DNA from: Rugalucina vietnamica
Taxonomy: Eukaryota; Mollusca; Bivalvia; Lucinida; Lucinidae
DNA: 64,000 nucleotides
Reading direction: 5' to 3'
Assembly (NCBI GenBank): GCA_964017185.1
Contig: OZ024879.1
Location: 45,081,883-45,145,882, forward strand
A program made the translations under genes and the position numbers. Shown here one piece after another: positions 48,454 through 58,715 of this stretch. The notes under the pieces are model-generated. The model had not been told where the DNA came from, ran no database searches, and was given only the letters and a program-made list of their open reading frames with translations. The stretch's first letter is position 1. Every line of letters begins with the position of its first letter.

Positions 48454-48900
48454 TATAGTTTGAACCTCACTGGGTACAGGTTGTATCATGTAGAAAGATA
48501 GTTTTTCCCCAAAGAGCTTTTTAAAACCTAGGAAAGGATGGCTTCCTGCCATAACCGAAAAATTATTGACTGGGACAATAAATTTAACCTCAATACAAAC
48601 ACACAAATTTTTTGACTAGGCTATTTAACTACAAAACAAAGTAACTCTTTTATTTCCATAAATAGTCATGTTCTGGTTAAGAACCCAGGAAACAGTGGTG
48701 ACTGTTCCAACTTGGCTGAAAAAAAATGTTGATTTAGAAATTAATCCTTACTTTGATGACTGTCAAAGTGGATAACATCATTCTTGTGACACAGTCAAGT
48801 TTTGCTATCTGTGTAACATTTCATGTATTTGTTATGTATATTTGTTGTCAGGGTTTTTCTTGGGTACTCGAGGGGCCAATGTTGTTACCATAAAAATTCT

Positions 48901-48906
48901 AATAAA
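48901..48906 (+). terminator. candidate polyadenylation signal for TPD52
   Basis: AATAAA followed by a T/C-rich stretch (GGCTCTTTCCTTTTACTCTC). It is 1.75 kb past the stop codon and is positional evidence only. Confidence 0.35.
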
Positions 48907-49019
48907 GGCTCTTTCCTTTTACTCTCTTTCCCTTAATTGTACTGCAAAAATCAATTTGCTCTTTCAGTTTCCTTGTAAATCATAGAAATTAATGTGAAGT
49001 ATTTTCCTACACTTTATTT

Positions 49020-49238
49020 GAGCGGCATCATGAGAAAACCAACAATATGCATATGCAGATCAGCTTTGGGGTAACGCGAAGCTGATCAGCGCCTTTGTTT
49101 TCGCTACACGGATAGTACACTTCCTCTTTTTCTTAAATCTGAAATTTCAAGCTTCTAGCCTGCTTCTGTGTCCGTACAGCCTGATTTGTGTCGGACCTGT
49201 TCGGAAACCACTTTGTTGGTTTTCTCAAGAGACGTCTC
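49020..49238 (-). mobile_element. GAGCC-MITE copy
   Basis: GAGCGGCATCATGAGAAAAC left, TCAAGAGACGTCTC right. The left hairpin arm is shortened (ATGCAGATCAGCTTTGGGG). Confidence 0.88.
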
Positions 49239-49572
49239 AATTTTGTTTAAATGTTGCTAAGCATCCTAGAAAAAAATTCTTCACATGTATTTGGTAATGC
49301 TGAGACACTTGCCTTCCTTAGCATTTTCAAGTGGTGAACAATTTCAAAATGTTTGTTTTTTTTCTCGCCCATCCAACTGTGTTTAATAATGGCCCACCTG
49401 TGCATTTATTAGAACTTTTATGGTATTTGTAGAAGATAGTCTGAAAATAGTAAATTATTTTAGAAGTCTAGATGTATATAATACCTTTATACTAAACCCA
49501 TCAGTCAAAAAAAATGTATCGTTCATTGTTTTCGTTGTTAGAGACAGTAATTTATTCTGTCATTTCTTAAAT

Positions 49573-49807
49573 GAGCCGCGACGCAAGAAAACCGGTCTTC
49601 GGGGTTTCCGACCAGGTTCGACACAAACCGGCCTGTACAATCTCAGAAGCAGGCTAGATGCTTGAAATTTTGGCTATAAGTAGAAGAGGAATTGTACTAT
49701 CCGAGTGGCGAAAACAAAGGCGCTGATCAGCTTCGCAGTTACTGCGAAGCTGATCTGCGCCTTTGTTTTCGCATATGCAAAAATCCGGTTTTCTCACGAT
49801 GCGGCTC
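49573..49807 (+). mobile_element. GAGCC-MITE copy, CCGG end-type
   Basis: GAGCCGCGACGCAAGAAAAC left, TCTCACGATGCGGCTC right, target duplication AAAT; near-perfect hairpin. Confidence 0.95.
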
Positions 49808-50597
49808 AAATAAGCTGGCAAGAGAACTTAAAATTGGAAAATGAATTCATGGAATGGTTTGAGCACCACAAAGATCATTCCATGATATTTTTTTTTTCAT
49901 TTTACTGGTTGTCTACGTGTATATATTCTTTCAAACAGTAGACCAAGTATATTTTGGTAGTGCTATCTATGACAGATAAAGTAAAATGTATATAAGACTA
50001 AAAACTTGGTATTTATATGTATATATTGGTCTACACGCGTAGTTTTGGTAAAAGGGCCCTTCATTTATTGTTTCAAGAAAGAACAAATGTTAGCAGTGAA
50101 TGGCGTCATAAAGAAAACCTGTCTAGTTTGAAGTCAGACACTTCAAATATTGTAACCAGTCCTCTAAAACAATGTTGTGCTATGTGTTCCGAAGTTCAAA
50201 CAACACTTGTTCATTACACGAAAGGCCTTTTTAGTATGTTAATGTTTGGCTATTTTGAACTTATTATCAGAATTTTGTCTTAAATTTTGAATAATAGATC
50301 TTGAAAGTTAACATTTAAAAAAATTGGCTGTCAGAAAGAATTGCCATGTCGGGTAATTGTTCCATGTTGTCATTTTCATCCCACCAAAATAAATTTTTCT
50401 CAAACTGTAAAAAATGTGAAAAGAATTCATATGTTCTTGTGTATGTTTGTGGTTTTATGTGCAATACGATAAGGATTAAATGTTACCAAATCGGCAAGTT
50501 ACTACACAAATAGTGTATCTCGGAACTTACTCCTTGCATGCTTCATACGTGTAATGTTAAATATGTGTCCCATGAAAGTCTTCTCTAAGTTTTGTAG
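49808..50597. other. no recognised feature
   Basis: Intergenic AT-rich DNA. An 88-codon frame at 50017-50283 has no recognisable domain and no splice support. GTCTACGTG/GTCTACACG near 49910 and 50030 form a weak inverted pair. Confidence 0.35.
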
Positions 50598-50876
50598 CAT
50601 TACGAAAACTTGCCCATGCAATATACAGACATTTTTCGAGCTTTAAAAATTGTAAATTTTCAGCTGAAAAGTTTTGATACTTTTCTTATTTTTGCTCAAA
50701 ACATAGATTGTGGGTACACGTTAGAACCGCCTCAGCGAGGCGGTTCTAACGAGTACCCACAATCTATGTTTTGGAACAAAAATAAGAAAAATAGGTATAC
50801 CCCTTCATACCCCAGTTTTGCTATATAAAAATGGGGTACAGGGGGGTAAATATTATACGGACATGTTTTCGTGATG
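50598..50876. mobile_element. foldback element FB2, copy 3 (best preserved)
   Basis: Inverted ends CATTACGAAAACTTGCCCAT and the mirror of CATCACGAAAACATGTCCGT. The centre is an almost perfect cruciform: CTTATTTTTGCTCAAAACAT, AGATTGTGGGTAC, GTTAGAACCGCCTC and their mirrors around AGCGAGG. A side dyad CCCCAGTTTTGCTATATAAAAATGGGG is present. Confidence 0.88.
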
Positions 50877-51042
50877 TGATGTTAAAAGTTTTGATATGAA
50901 GATAAATTACAAATGCAAAGTCACAATGTAAAGAGCAAAAAAGTTGGAAAAGTTCTAAATGTCTGAAAGCTTTATAAAAAGCACAAAAGGTGAAAAAGTT
51001 AATGCCTTAAATTTAGCAAGAAAAATGTGTTGCCTGCCATCT

Positions 51043-51275
51043 GAGCTGTGCCATGCGAGAACTAACCTTTTCGTTTGAAAGCGAAGATGCAAATCAGCTG
51101 TGCAGTAACTGCACAGCTGATCAACACCTTTGTTTTCGCTACACAGATAATGCAAGTACTCTCCCTCTTAAATCTGAAATTTCAAGCTTATAGTTTTCTT
51201 CTGTGATTGTACAGGCCGGTTTGTGTGGGACCTGTTCCGAAACCCTGAAGACCGTTTTTTCTGGTGTCACGGCTC
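51043..51275 (-). mobile_element. GAGCC-MITE copy
   Basis: GAGCTGTGCCATGCGAGAAC left, TCTGGTGTCACGGCTC right; hairpin apex GCTGTGCAGTAACTGCACAGC, as in the 47391 copy. Confidence 0.9.
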
Positions 51276-51368
51276 ATTTCATGAAAAAATTAGTTGTCTT
51301 GCAATTTCAATGCAATGTTTGCCGACATCACTGTAAATTAGATCTGTATTATATACACGCTTAGACAT

Positions 51369-51603
51369 GAGCCACATCGTGAGAAAACCGGATTTTTGCC
51401 TATGTGAAAACAAAGGCGCAGATCAGCTTCGCGGTCACCACGAAGTTGATCAGCGCCTTTGTTTTCGCTACACGGATAGTACAATTTCTCTTCCCATTAA
51501 ATCCGAAATTTCAAGCTTCTATCCTTATTCTGTTGTTGCACAGGCTGGTTTGTGTCGGACATGGTCGGAATTCCCGAAGACCGGTTTTCTCGCATCGCGG
51601 CTC
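51369..51603 (-). mobile_element. GAGCC-MITE copy, CCGG end-type
   Basis: GAGCCACATCGTGAGAAAAC left, TCTCGCATCGCGGCTC right, target duplication ACAT. Complete hairpin (GCTTCGCGGTCACCACGAAG). Confidence 0.95.
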
Positions 51604-51666
51604 ACATATACATGTAGTTGTAAAAGATGTCTAAATTATGCTTTTGTTTAGTTCATGCTTTAAAAT

Positions 51667-51877
51667 GAGCCTGTGCATGAGACAACCAACAATTTAGGTT
51701 GCGAACAGGTCTGACACAAATTGGAAGATGGTTAAAGGCTGGAAATTTTGGATTTAGAAAGTAGAGGAATTGTACTATCCGTGTAGCGAAAACAAAGGAG
51801 CTGATCATCTTCGCAGTTACTGTGAAGCTGATCTGTATTCGCCTATGCAGATTGTTGGTTTTCCCATGCAGTGGCTT
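51667..51877 (+). mobile_element. GAGCC-MITE copy, CTGTGCATG end-type
   Basis: GAGCCTGTGCATGAGACAAC left, TTCCCATGCAGTGGCTT right; a deletion in the long arm and a shortened hairpin exit (GATCTGTATTCGCC). Confidence 0.9.
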
Positions 51878-52463
51878 ATTAATGTCTTTAACATTGAACA
51901 ATATTAATGTCTTTGGCTGTAATATGTATTATTAGATAGTCACATATTCACATTAAATTTTCTTTTTGAAATTCTCTTATTGTATGTTAGACAAATGAAA
52001 AAGACTTAATATATAATTTTGTAAATATTTTCATCATTATTTGTAGGTGATTGGCCAGATCTATATCATTTTTTCATTAATTGCAAAAGCATGACAGCAT
52101 TTTCCAACCACATGTATAACAAAAATCGATTTAAAATCAGCTACCTGTCAAAATTACATTACCCATGAAAGTTTGCTATTTAACTGGCATGTAATGTCTC
52201 TATATTGCATAGAGTTTAAAAGAAATATACATGTACCTACTTTTTTGGATTATGTTTTAGAACTATAAACAATTGGCAAATAATCTAAAATTGGTTAGGA
52301 AGATTTCATTATTAGTCATAATTAGTTTCTTAAATGAACTGGTAGAAAAACTGTTTTCAGACAATTTCTTTTCATGGTTGCTCATTGTTGCTTGTACAGT
52401 ACGATTTTGATCTTTGATGGGTCAAATATTCCCTACTAACTGTCTGGATAGCATGGCACAGAA
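51878..52463. other. no recognised feature
   Basis: AT-rich intergenic DNA without a gene or element that I can define. Confidence 0.35.
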
Positions 52464-53631
52464 GTGACAGAATAACACGTCTGTGAATGACCCCTAAAAC
52501 CCCGCTTTTATACACTAAAACTGGGGTGTACAAGGGTATACATATTTTTCTTAGGGCGGCCCCCGTGGCCGAGTGGTTAAGGTCGCTGACTTCAGTGCTC
52601 TGATCATTCGATCATCTCACCGATGTGGGTTCGGGCCTCGCACGGGGCACGAATTCATATGTGAGACAAGCCATGTTCTGCTTGCGGGTGTGTCAGGTGG
52701 TTTTCCCCCGGGTACTCCGGTTTTCGCCCCACCTACCGATTGATTCGTCTCGATATGAGTGAAAAAGCTTGAAAGGGACGTAAAACTGAATCAAAAAAAA
52801 AAAAAAAAATATTTTTTCTTATTTTGATCCAAAACATAGATTGTGGGTACATGTTAGAACCGCCTCGCTGAGGCGGTTCTAACGAGTACCCACAATCAAC
52901 GTTTCGAGCAAAAAAAAAAAAAAATAAAACTGTCAAAATTCTACGATGAAAATTTTCAAGGTTTACAGTTCAAGAAAAAAAATATGGGCCAAGATCTGAT
53001 AAAAGGGGTCTTATGGCAGAAAAATCAAAATTAAGATATTAATTACATATGAAAGACCAAGTTTCTCTGAGTATTTCCTGAAAATTTGAAGAGATAATAT
53101 TATCTTTACAAATAGCAAAGATATGAACCTTGAAAGGTGTGCAGTTGATGCAATCTAAACATGACGTCATAAAACTGTTGATGACGTTTGGACGTTGATG
53201 ACGTTTACGTCTTTAATTCACTGTAATTAAAAGAAGATAAGACTAAAATTCTCAAAAGTCTATGTGTTTCTTGAAGTTTAACATCTATACTACTGCACAG
53301 ACTATGCAATAGGCACGAATTCACAAACTGTTTGATAAAACATGCAATACAAAGGGAGTACCTGGTTTTTAAAATGAGGGTAGGTCTTATGGTGCAATGG
53401 TTGCCATGGCAACATACATGATATCAATAACGTTTGACCAAAAGAAAAGTATGTGCCATGGATTGTGTTACAATATTAAAGCTGTATGAAATAAATATCA
53501 GAACATGCCAAATATATTTCAAATTTAGATGCTTTTAAATTTTAATAGCATGAAATGTACTTGAATGCCCGAAAACACCTTTTACCAGATCCGCGCTCAT
53601 ATGTATATTGCATGGGCAAGTTTTCATAATG
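52464..53631. mobile_element. foldback element FB2, copy 4 (long form, split by a SINE)
   Basis: Same cruciform (ACATAGATTGTGGGTAC, GTTAGAACCGCCTCGCTGAG and mirrors at 52833-52910) and the same right end (CATGGGCAAGTTTTCATAATG). About 600 bp of unique sequence (52990-53590) lies between the cruciform and the right end, which the 255-285-bp copies lack. It may be closer to the parent element. SINE at 52554-52808 inserted in its left part. Confidence 0.7.
52554..52808 (+). mobile_element. tRNA-derived SINE, full length
   Basis: GGGCGGCCCCCGTGGCCGAG start, A box TGGCCGAGTGG, B box GGTTCGGGCC, body CTTGCGGGTGTGTCAGGTGG and GAAAGGGACGTAAAACTG, A-tail of 17. Target duplication ATATTTTTCTTA (one T longer on the 3' side). 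Confidence 0.94.
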
Positions 53632-53819
53632 AGTACTTTAATGGTCACCTTTCATGTTCTACAAAGTGGTATTGTGTAATCTTTGATCCATCAAAGGCCA
53701 ACATATGGCCATAAATTTCATCATGTGAATGTACATAACTGGGCTATTTGGTGCTTGTAGTGGGTTTCCCAAGTACGTGTAGTAAAAAAGTAGTGCTGCC
53801 ATTGTTAAGGAGAACATGT

Positions 53820-54054
53820 GAGTCACTTCGTGGGGAAAACCAACAATGTGGTTTCTGAGCAGGTCTGACACAAACCGGCCTGTACGAGCACAGAAGAGGG
53901 CTAGAGGCTTGGAATTTTGGATTTATAAGGTAGAGGAATTGTACTATCCCTGTAGCGAAAACAAAGGCGCTGATCAGCTTCGCGGTTACCGCGAAGCTGA
54001 TCTGCGTCTTTGTTTTCCCATATGCAGATTGTTGGTTTTTTTCATTAGCGGCTC
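53820..54054 (+). mobile_element. GAGCC-MITE copy
   Basis: GAGTCACTTCGTGGGGAAAA left, TTCATTAGCGGCTC right, target duplication ATGT; perfect hairpin GCTTCGCGGTTACCGCGAAGC. Confidence 0.93.
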
Positions 54055-55475
54055 ATGTATTACATGAATCGTTATGTATCTTTAATGAAAAGTAAAATTT
54101 AAGTGTGAAAAATTATGAACTTTCAGTATTGTAACATTTTAATGCCTCTGAAGCCATGAGTACCTATGAATGCATTTAAAACTAGACACAATTCAAAGCA
54201 AATTATATGACAGAAGCTTAGGTTACTTGCTTTCTCTACAGTGATAAGAGTGGCATACTTTCTATTTTCTGAAATTAATCAAAACCCATATTCTTTGTAA
54301 ATTTTAAGCTATATATTGCCGCTTCGTAGTAATGCTAAAAATAATGCTATTTCTAAAATTGCTGTTAGAAATTTATAGATCAAAAAGAATATTACAATTC
54401 AAAATGCTGCCTTTAACATTCTAAGATATTTGTTTTCAAGATAGTGCTTAACTTTTGTTGTGAAGTTGAGCATGAAAACGTTTTGAAACGTTGGTGCCCT
54501 GGTTTCCTATTCAAAATACCGTTATTGTTTTGCAGTATGTCATGCTTGTATCATTTTAATAAACATCTGATTCCATAGATTTTTGTGTTTTTGTACATTT
54601 TCCCATTTTGAGATTCGGTAAGCCGAGCTTGTATTGGACTGGCATTGCCATCACTACCGATATAATTCTTATGAAATTCAAAATGGCTGCCAGTTAGCTG
54701 TAGAAATCAAAATGCTCTTATCCTGTTTGTGTGGATTCAGTTTTACGTCCCTGGCAAAGAAATTGCATCAGACTAAGTGGTTTAATTACCTTTCGCGACA
54801 ACAAATCTGGCTGCTGGTATTAACTTCTAGCTCAATGCTCTTCAATATGTGCATCAGTCTAGACCTGCCCTAGTCACATTATACAGACACAGGATTTACC
54901 AGTTTTGATCCTACCTCCAGAATTCAAGGGCAAAGCATGGAGATACTACTACTAGGACAACAACTGGCAAATTGAGCCCTAGATTGAACCAATTTGTTCT
55001 ATTCATGTTCATTTATTGCTCTTGGGTTATACATTCATAGAACGCAAGATGCGTTATGTCTCAATACTGGAGTTAGCACTATACTGTGCTTCAATTGTAA
55101 AAGACCCTGTCCACAAAACTTGATCCCTTATACAGGTCTGGCAATTTCTAGAGACACAAAACAATCCATTGATTATTTACAGTTTTAGTGATATCTCCGT
55201 TAAAGATATACTGCTCGATTTTGACCTTATACTCTTCGAAAGACAGATGAGTCAACTTTGTAGCATGTAAAAGGCTATTCAGATTGTAACAGTACAAATA
55301 CTCACTGTCCCTGCAACCGAAGTGTAACAGAAAACTTGAGGTATTTCATACCAATTTACCTTTCACATGCTACTTCATGGACTCGTCGATCTTTACACAT
55401 ACGAGGTCAAAATCGATTTGTCTATTTCCCGGACAATCGTAGTAGACTTTCCGTCACAGATTTACCGTTATACAT
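54055..55475. other. no recognised feature
   Basis: 1.4 kb of intergenic DNA with no gene that I can support. GATTCAGTTTTACGTCCCTGG at about 54735 matches the SINE 3' body for about 20 bases and could be a tail fragment. Several 60-80-codon frames lack motifs. Confidence 0.4.
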
Positions 55476-55677
55476 ATTTCTGACCAGGTCTGACACAAAC
55501 CAGCCTGTGCAGCTACAAAAGATGGCAAGAAGCTTGAAATTTCAGATTTAGGAAGAATAGGAATTGTACTATCCGTGTAGCGAAAACAAAGGTGCTGATC
55601 AGCTTTGCGGTTACCGCTTAGCTAATCTGCATCTGTTTTCGCCTACACAGATTGTTGGTTTTCCCATGAGGCTGCTC
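55476..55677 (+). mobile_element. GAGCC-MITE copy, left end missing
   Basis: Starts inside the long arm at TTTCTGACCAGGTCTGACAC and ends TTCCCATGAGGCTGCTC. Hairpin decayed (GCTTTGCGGTTACCGCTTAG). Confidence 0.88.
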
Positions 55678-56086
55678 ATTTGTCTGATGTGTCAGAATAT
55701 GAGAACTGAAAAAGTTTGGAAGCTACAAAACACATTACTTCTAAAACATTTCAATTTATTTTATTGATAGAATAAATGAAACAGCACAATTTTGTATACA
55801 ACACACTCTACACTAGTTATCCAGAGACAACCAACATAGCTGAAAACAACTTACACATGAAATCAATATAGAGCTGGGATGTAAATAACTGTTTGGGAAC
55901 AACTTACACAGATCAAACTGAGTTGTTCCAAGATAGGAAATTACTCCCTATTTTAGCTTATTGACGTCATTTGCATCGTTTGTTCAGGAGTCACATTGGT
56001 TGTCTCTGGGTAAACTGTGTAACTTTCTCTCACTGACGCATAAATGAAACAAAACACATGGAATTCTTAATGCAATATATTAATTT
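55678..56086. other. no recognised element
   Basis: ATCCAGAGACAACCAACATAGC (55819) and TCACATTGGTTGTCTCTGGGT (55991) are inverted around 180 bp, so this is probably a short foldback element of about 200 bp. Its exact ends were not resolved. Confidence 0.45.
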
Positions 56087-56321
56087 GAGCCTGTGCGTGA
56101 CAAAACCAACAATTTGGGTTTCCAGCCAGGTCTGACACAAACCGGGCTGTACAGTCACAGAAGATGGTTAGAGGCTTGAAATTCTGCATTTAAGTAGAAG
56201 AGGGATTGTACTAACCGTGTAGCGAAAACAAAGGCGCTGATCAGCTTCGCGGTCACCGCGAAGCTGATCTGCGGCTTTGTTTTCGCCTATGCAAATTGTT
56301 GGTTTTCTCATGCACAGGCTC
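56087..56321 (+). mobile_element. GAGCC-MITE copy, CTGTGCATG end-type
   Basis: GAGCCTGTGCGTGACAAAAC left, TTCTCATGCACAGGCTC right; perfect hairpin GCTTCGCGGTCACCGCGAAGC. Confidence 0.94.
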
Positions 56322-56561
56322 AATTATACTAAATTTTATAATGAAAAAATACCTAAATGAACTATGGCTAAATTAACTGAGTCTTATCAAGTACCCAGCC
56401 AAGACCAAGATTAGAATGAATAACTTCTGCTGTATAGACAGCATGTATTTTTAACTGTATCCAAAATAACACTAAAACTTAAGCTACCAGCAGATCTGTT
56501 TGTCTTTCTAGTCTCTAAAGGACAGATTTGACACAGCTCAAATATCTGTATGCTAAAATAT

Positions 56562-56806
56562 CTGGGCCCAGTTGTTCGAAACTTCGTTAGTTTAACGCTG
56601 TTGTTAAGCCCTCAATTTGTTAGCTATATATCAACTTCAAAAGCAAATACACTGTTATTTTTTGTTGAAAAAACATGAATCATTTGCATTGCAAAGGATT
56701 CTCACATTTTTTCAACAAAAAATAATAGTGTATTTGTAAAATTGCCATTTGAAATTTAACAAATCGTTAACTAACGGCATTGTTAATTTTGAACAACTGA
56801 CCCCAG
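56562..56806. mobile_element. CTGGGCCCAGTTGTTC MITE
   Basis: Ends CTGGGCCCAGTTGTTCGAAA and the mirror of CTGGGGTCAGTTGTTCAAAA, with TAT on both sides. A strong inner stem AAATACACTGTTATTTTTTG mirrors CAAAAAATAATAGTGTATTT around about 55 bp. Confidence 0.8.
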
Positions 56807-56966
56807 TATGCCATAATAAGCCACCATAGCTTAGTGCTTTGAAGTGTAAAACTACTCATTAACATTAAAAAATATTCATAAAATGACAATACTTTTTTTT
56901 TTCAAAATATTTATAGAGTTCTATTGACCAGTCTAGCCAAGTTTTTTTCAAGACAATTTTTGCTTA

Positions 56967-57130
56967 TCTCACGCTCTGGCCACATGTGAGACGAGCCAAG
57001 TTCTGCTTGCGGGTGTGCCAGGTGGTTTTTCTCGGGGTTCTCCCGTTTTCGCCCACCTACTGATTGGCCCGTCTCATATGAGCTGAAATAATCTTGAAAG
57101 GGACGTAAAACTGAATTTAAAAAAAAAAAA
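56967..57130 (+). mobile_element. SINE, 5'-truncated (tRNA head missing)
   Basis: Starts CTCACGCTCTGGCCACATGT and runs through the body to GGGACGTAAAACTGAATTTA and an A-tail. The flanks share TTTTTGCTTAT (56957 and 57136), the likely target duplication. Confidence 0.88.
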
Positions 57131-57167
57131 TTTTTTTTTTGCTTATAAGAGTGCCATCAGGGCCTCT

Positions 57168-57293
57168 TGCAACTTTTTTTTTTTTAATTCAGTTTTATGT
57201 GGCCAGGGCGGGGCTCGAACACACACCAGACACAGTGGTGAGACTATCGAGTGATTAAGAAACAGCGCTCTTAACCACTCGGCCATGGGGGCC
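57168..57293 (-). mobile_element. SINE, minus strand, body deleted
   Basis: Keeps the tRNA head (minus strand GGCGGCCCCCATGGCCGAGT, B box GGTTCGAGCC imperfect) and the 3' tail (ACATAAAACTGAATTAAAAA) but lacks about 110 bp of body. It faces the SINE at 56967, with tails toward each other. Confidence 0.85.
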
Positions 57294-57790
57294 GCCCACA
57301 ACTGTTTGTGGACACACTCTAATGAGACCTCATGGAAGGTTGAGTTTTAATGATAACATCGCTGTTCATTATCATGATCAAATCTTTCAAAACATTTTAA
57401 GTACAACTTATTCAACGGTTACGCCTCTGATGTTAAATCTTTTTAACAAAATGGCATTCTAAGTACTACATGTTTAATATATATCTCTGGTCCTTTGTTG
57501 TGCCCCAGTCAACAATTTTTCAATCATGTCTGCATGGAGCCCTCACATCATAAATACTAAACCAGTGTAATGGGGAGCTTTTAGGGCGCAAGGAGTCACA
57601 CTAAAAAGGGACTGGTTATTCCCCAACCCCCAAACTCCAATTCCAACTGCGGCAAGACTACTAGGTCACCATGCTGCTCTTAATGGAAAAATTTGATTGG
57701 GAACATCCATTTACCACTGATGTAAGTATAACACACTTTATTGTCATGTTGCTCACATAAAAAAACATTCCAAGGCTACAATGCAGCTAG
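57294..57790. other. no recognised feature
   Basis: Intergenic, between the SINE pair and the presumed 3' end of RPN2. Confidence 0.35.
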
Positions 57791-57799
57791 TTATAGTGG

Positions 57800-57806
57800 T
57801 TTATTT
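57800..57806 (-). terminator. candidate polyadenylation signal for RPN2
   Basis: The minus strand reads AATAAAAATAAACC. It is about 0.9 kb past the RPN2 stop, beyond the mariner-type MITE. Positional evidence only. Confidence 0.35.
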
Positions 57807-58039
57807 TTATTTTTTTTTAATTTGGCATTGTTGTTGCTATGAATGATCTACATGTAGTTCACAAAGTGGAGGCCATACATGCCCTTTCTGAATGAGTGAT
57901 GCCCATGGGAATTAAACAGAAGCTTACAATTTTACTGGCATCACAAATATTTCTGAACAGTTTTCCAAATGCTTTCAAAAGTAAAGCAAGATAAGATATA
58001 GCCATTACAACATTTACTATACCAAAAATATAGCAACTA

Positions 58040-58537
58040 CAGTTGCGTGCAAAATTAATGGCCACAACATTAGAATCTCCATAGACTTCAAGGCATTTTC
58101 ATGTTTGCAAGAAAAAATCATCCTGCCTCTCCTGGTCAACCAATTTTCACGATTTTGGTGACATTTGAAAGGTAGATAAATAAAGCAATAGAAAGATTTT
58201 TTCATTCAATTCTATACATGCGTTTTAAAGCTGCAATTATTTAAAGAAAATGTGAGATTATTTTTACAGTTTTTGGGCAACGTCACAATTTACCTCAATA
58301 GGAAAATGAATTTTTCAAAACTTCCTACAGTTAAATTATTGTACATGTATATGTAAAATAAAAAGTCAGTAAATTTCATCAAAAGTCTTATTTATTGCTT
58401 TATTCAATTACCTTTCAAATGACACCAAAATTATGAAAATATGTTGACCAAGAGATTTTTCTTGTAAACGTTTTAAAAAAATACACTGAAGTCTATGGAG
58501 TTTGCGAAGTTGTGGACATTACTTTGGCACGTCACTG
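58040..58537. mobile_element. Tc1/mariner-type MITE with long inverted repeats
   Basis: Ends CAGTTGCGTGCAAAATTAAT and the mirror of CAGTGACGTGCCAAAGTAAT, with TA on both sides. The arms stay complementary for about 200 bp (CTCCATAGACTTCA, ATTTGAAAGGTAxATAAATAAAGC). It sits about 160 bp downstream of the RPN2 stop, so probably in the 3' UTR. Confidence 0.88.
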
Positions 58538-58699
58538 TAGGTAGCAAAAACATCTAATTTCAAAAATACCAACAAATTATGACTAAAACTAGCATACACT
58601 GCACCCCTTGAATGTTTCATTTCAATTATATAAAAGGTCTCTAGACAGTCTTCCAGATACACAGACAGACAGATGAACACACACAAGGACACTTCTGGT

Positions 58700-58715
58700 C
58701 TATTTCCCTGCCTTC
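58700..58715 (-). CDS. RPN2: RPN2 terminal microexon (predicted)
   Basis: Minus strand TTCTTTTCTGATTGCAG followed by G AAG GCA GGG AAA TAG. The first G completes the AG of the preceding exon to Arg, giving AAKR-KAGK-stop. Vertebrate RPN2 also ends a few residues after the same Lys-Arg (VKRTAH). Only 16 coding bases, so the call rests on phase, the pyrimidine tract and expected length. Confidence 0.6.

Noticed and set aside
50017-50283. 88-codon frame MYILVYTRSFGKRALHLLFQ as a possible small gene
   Set aside because: No similarity recognised, no promoter or splice evidence; consistent with chance in AT-rich DNA.
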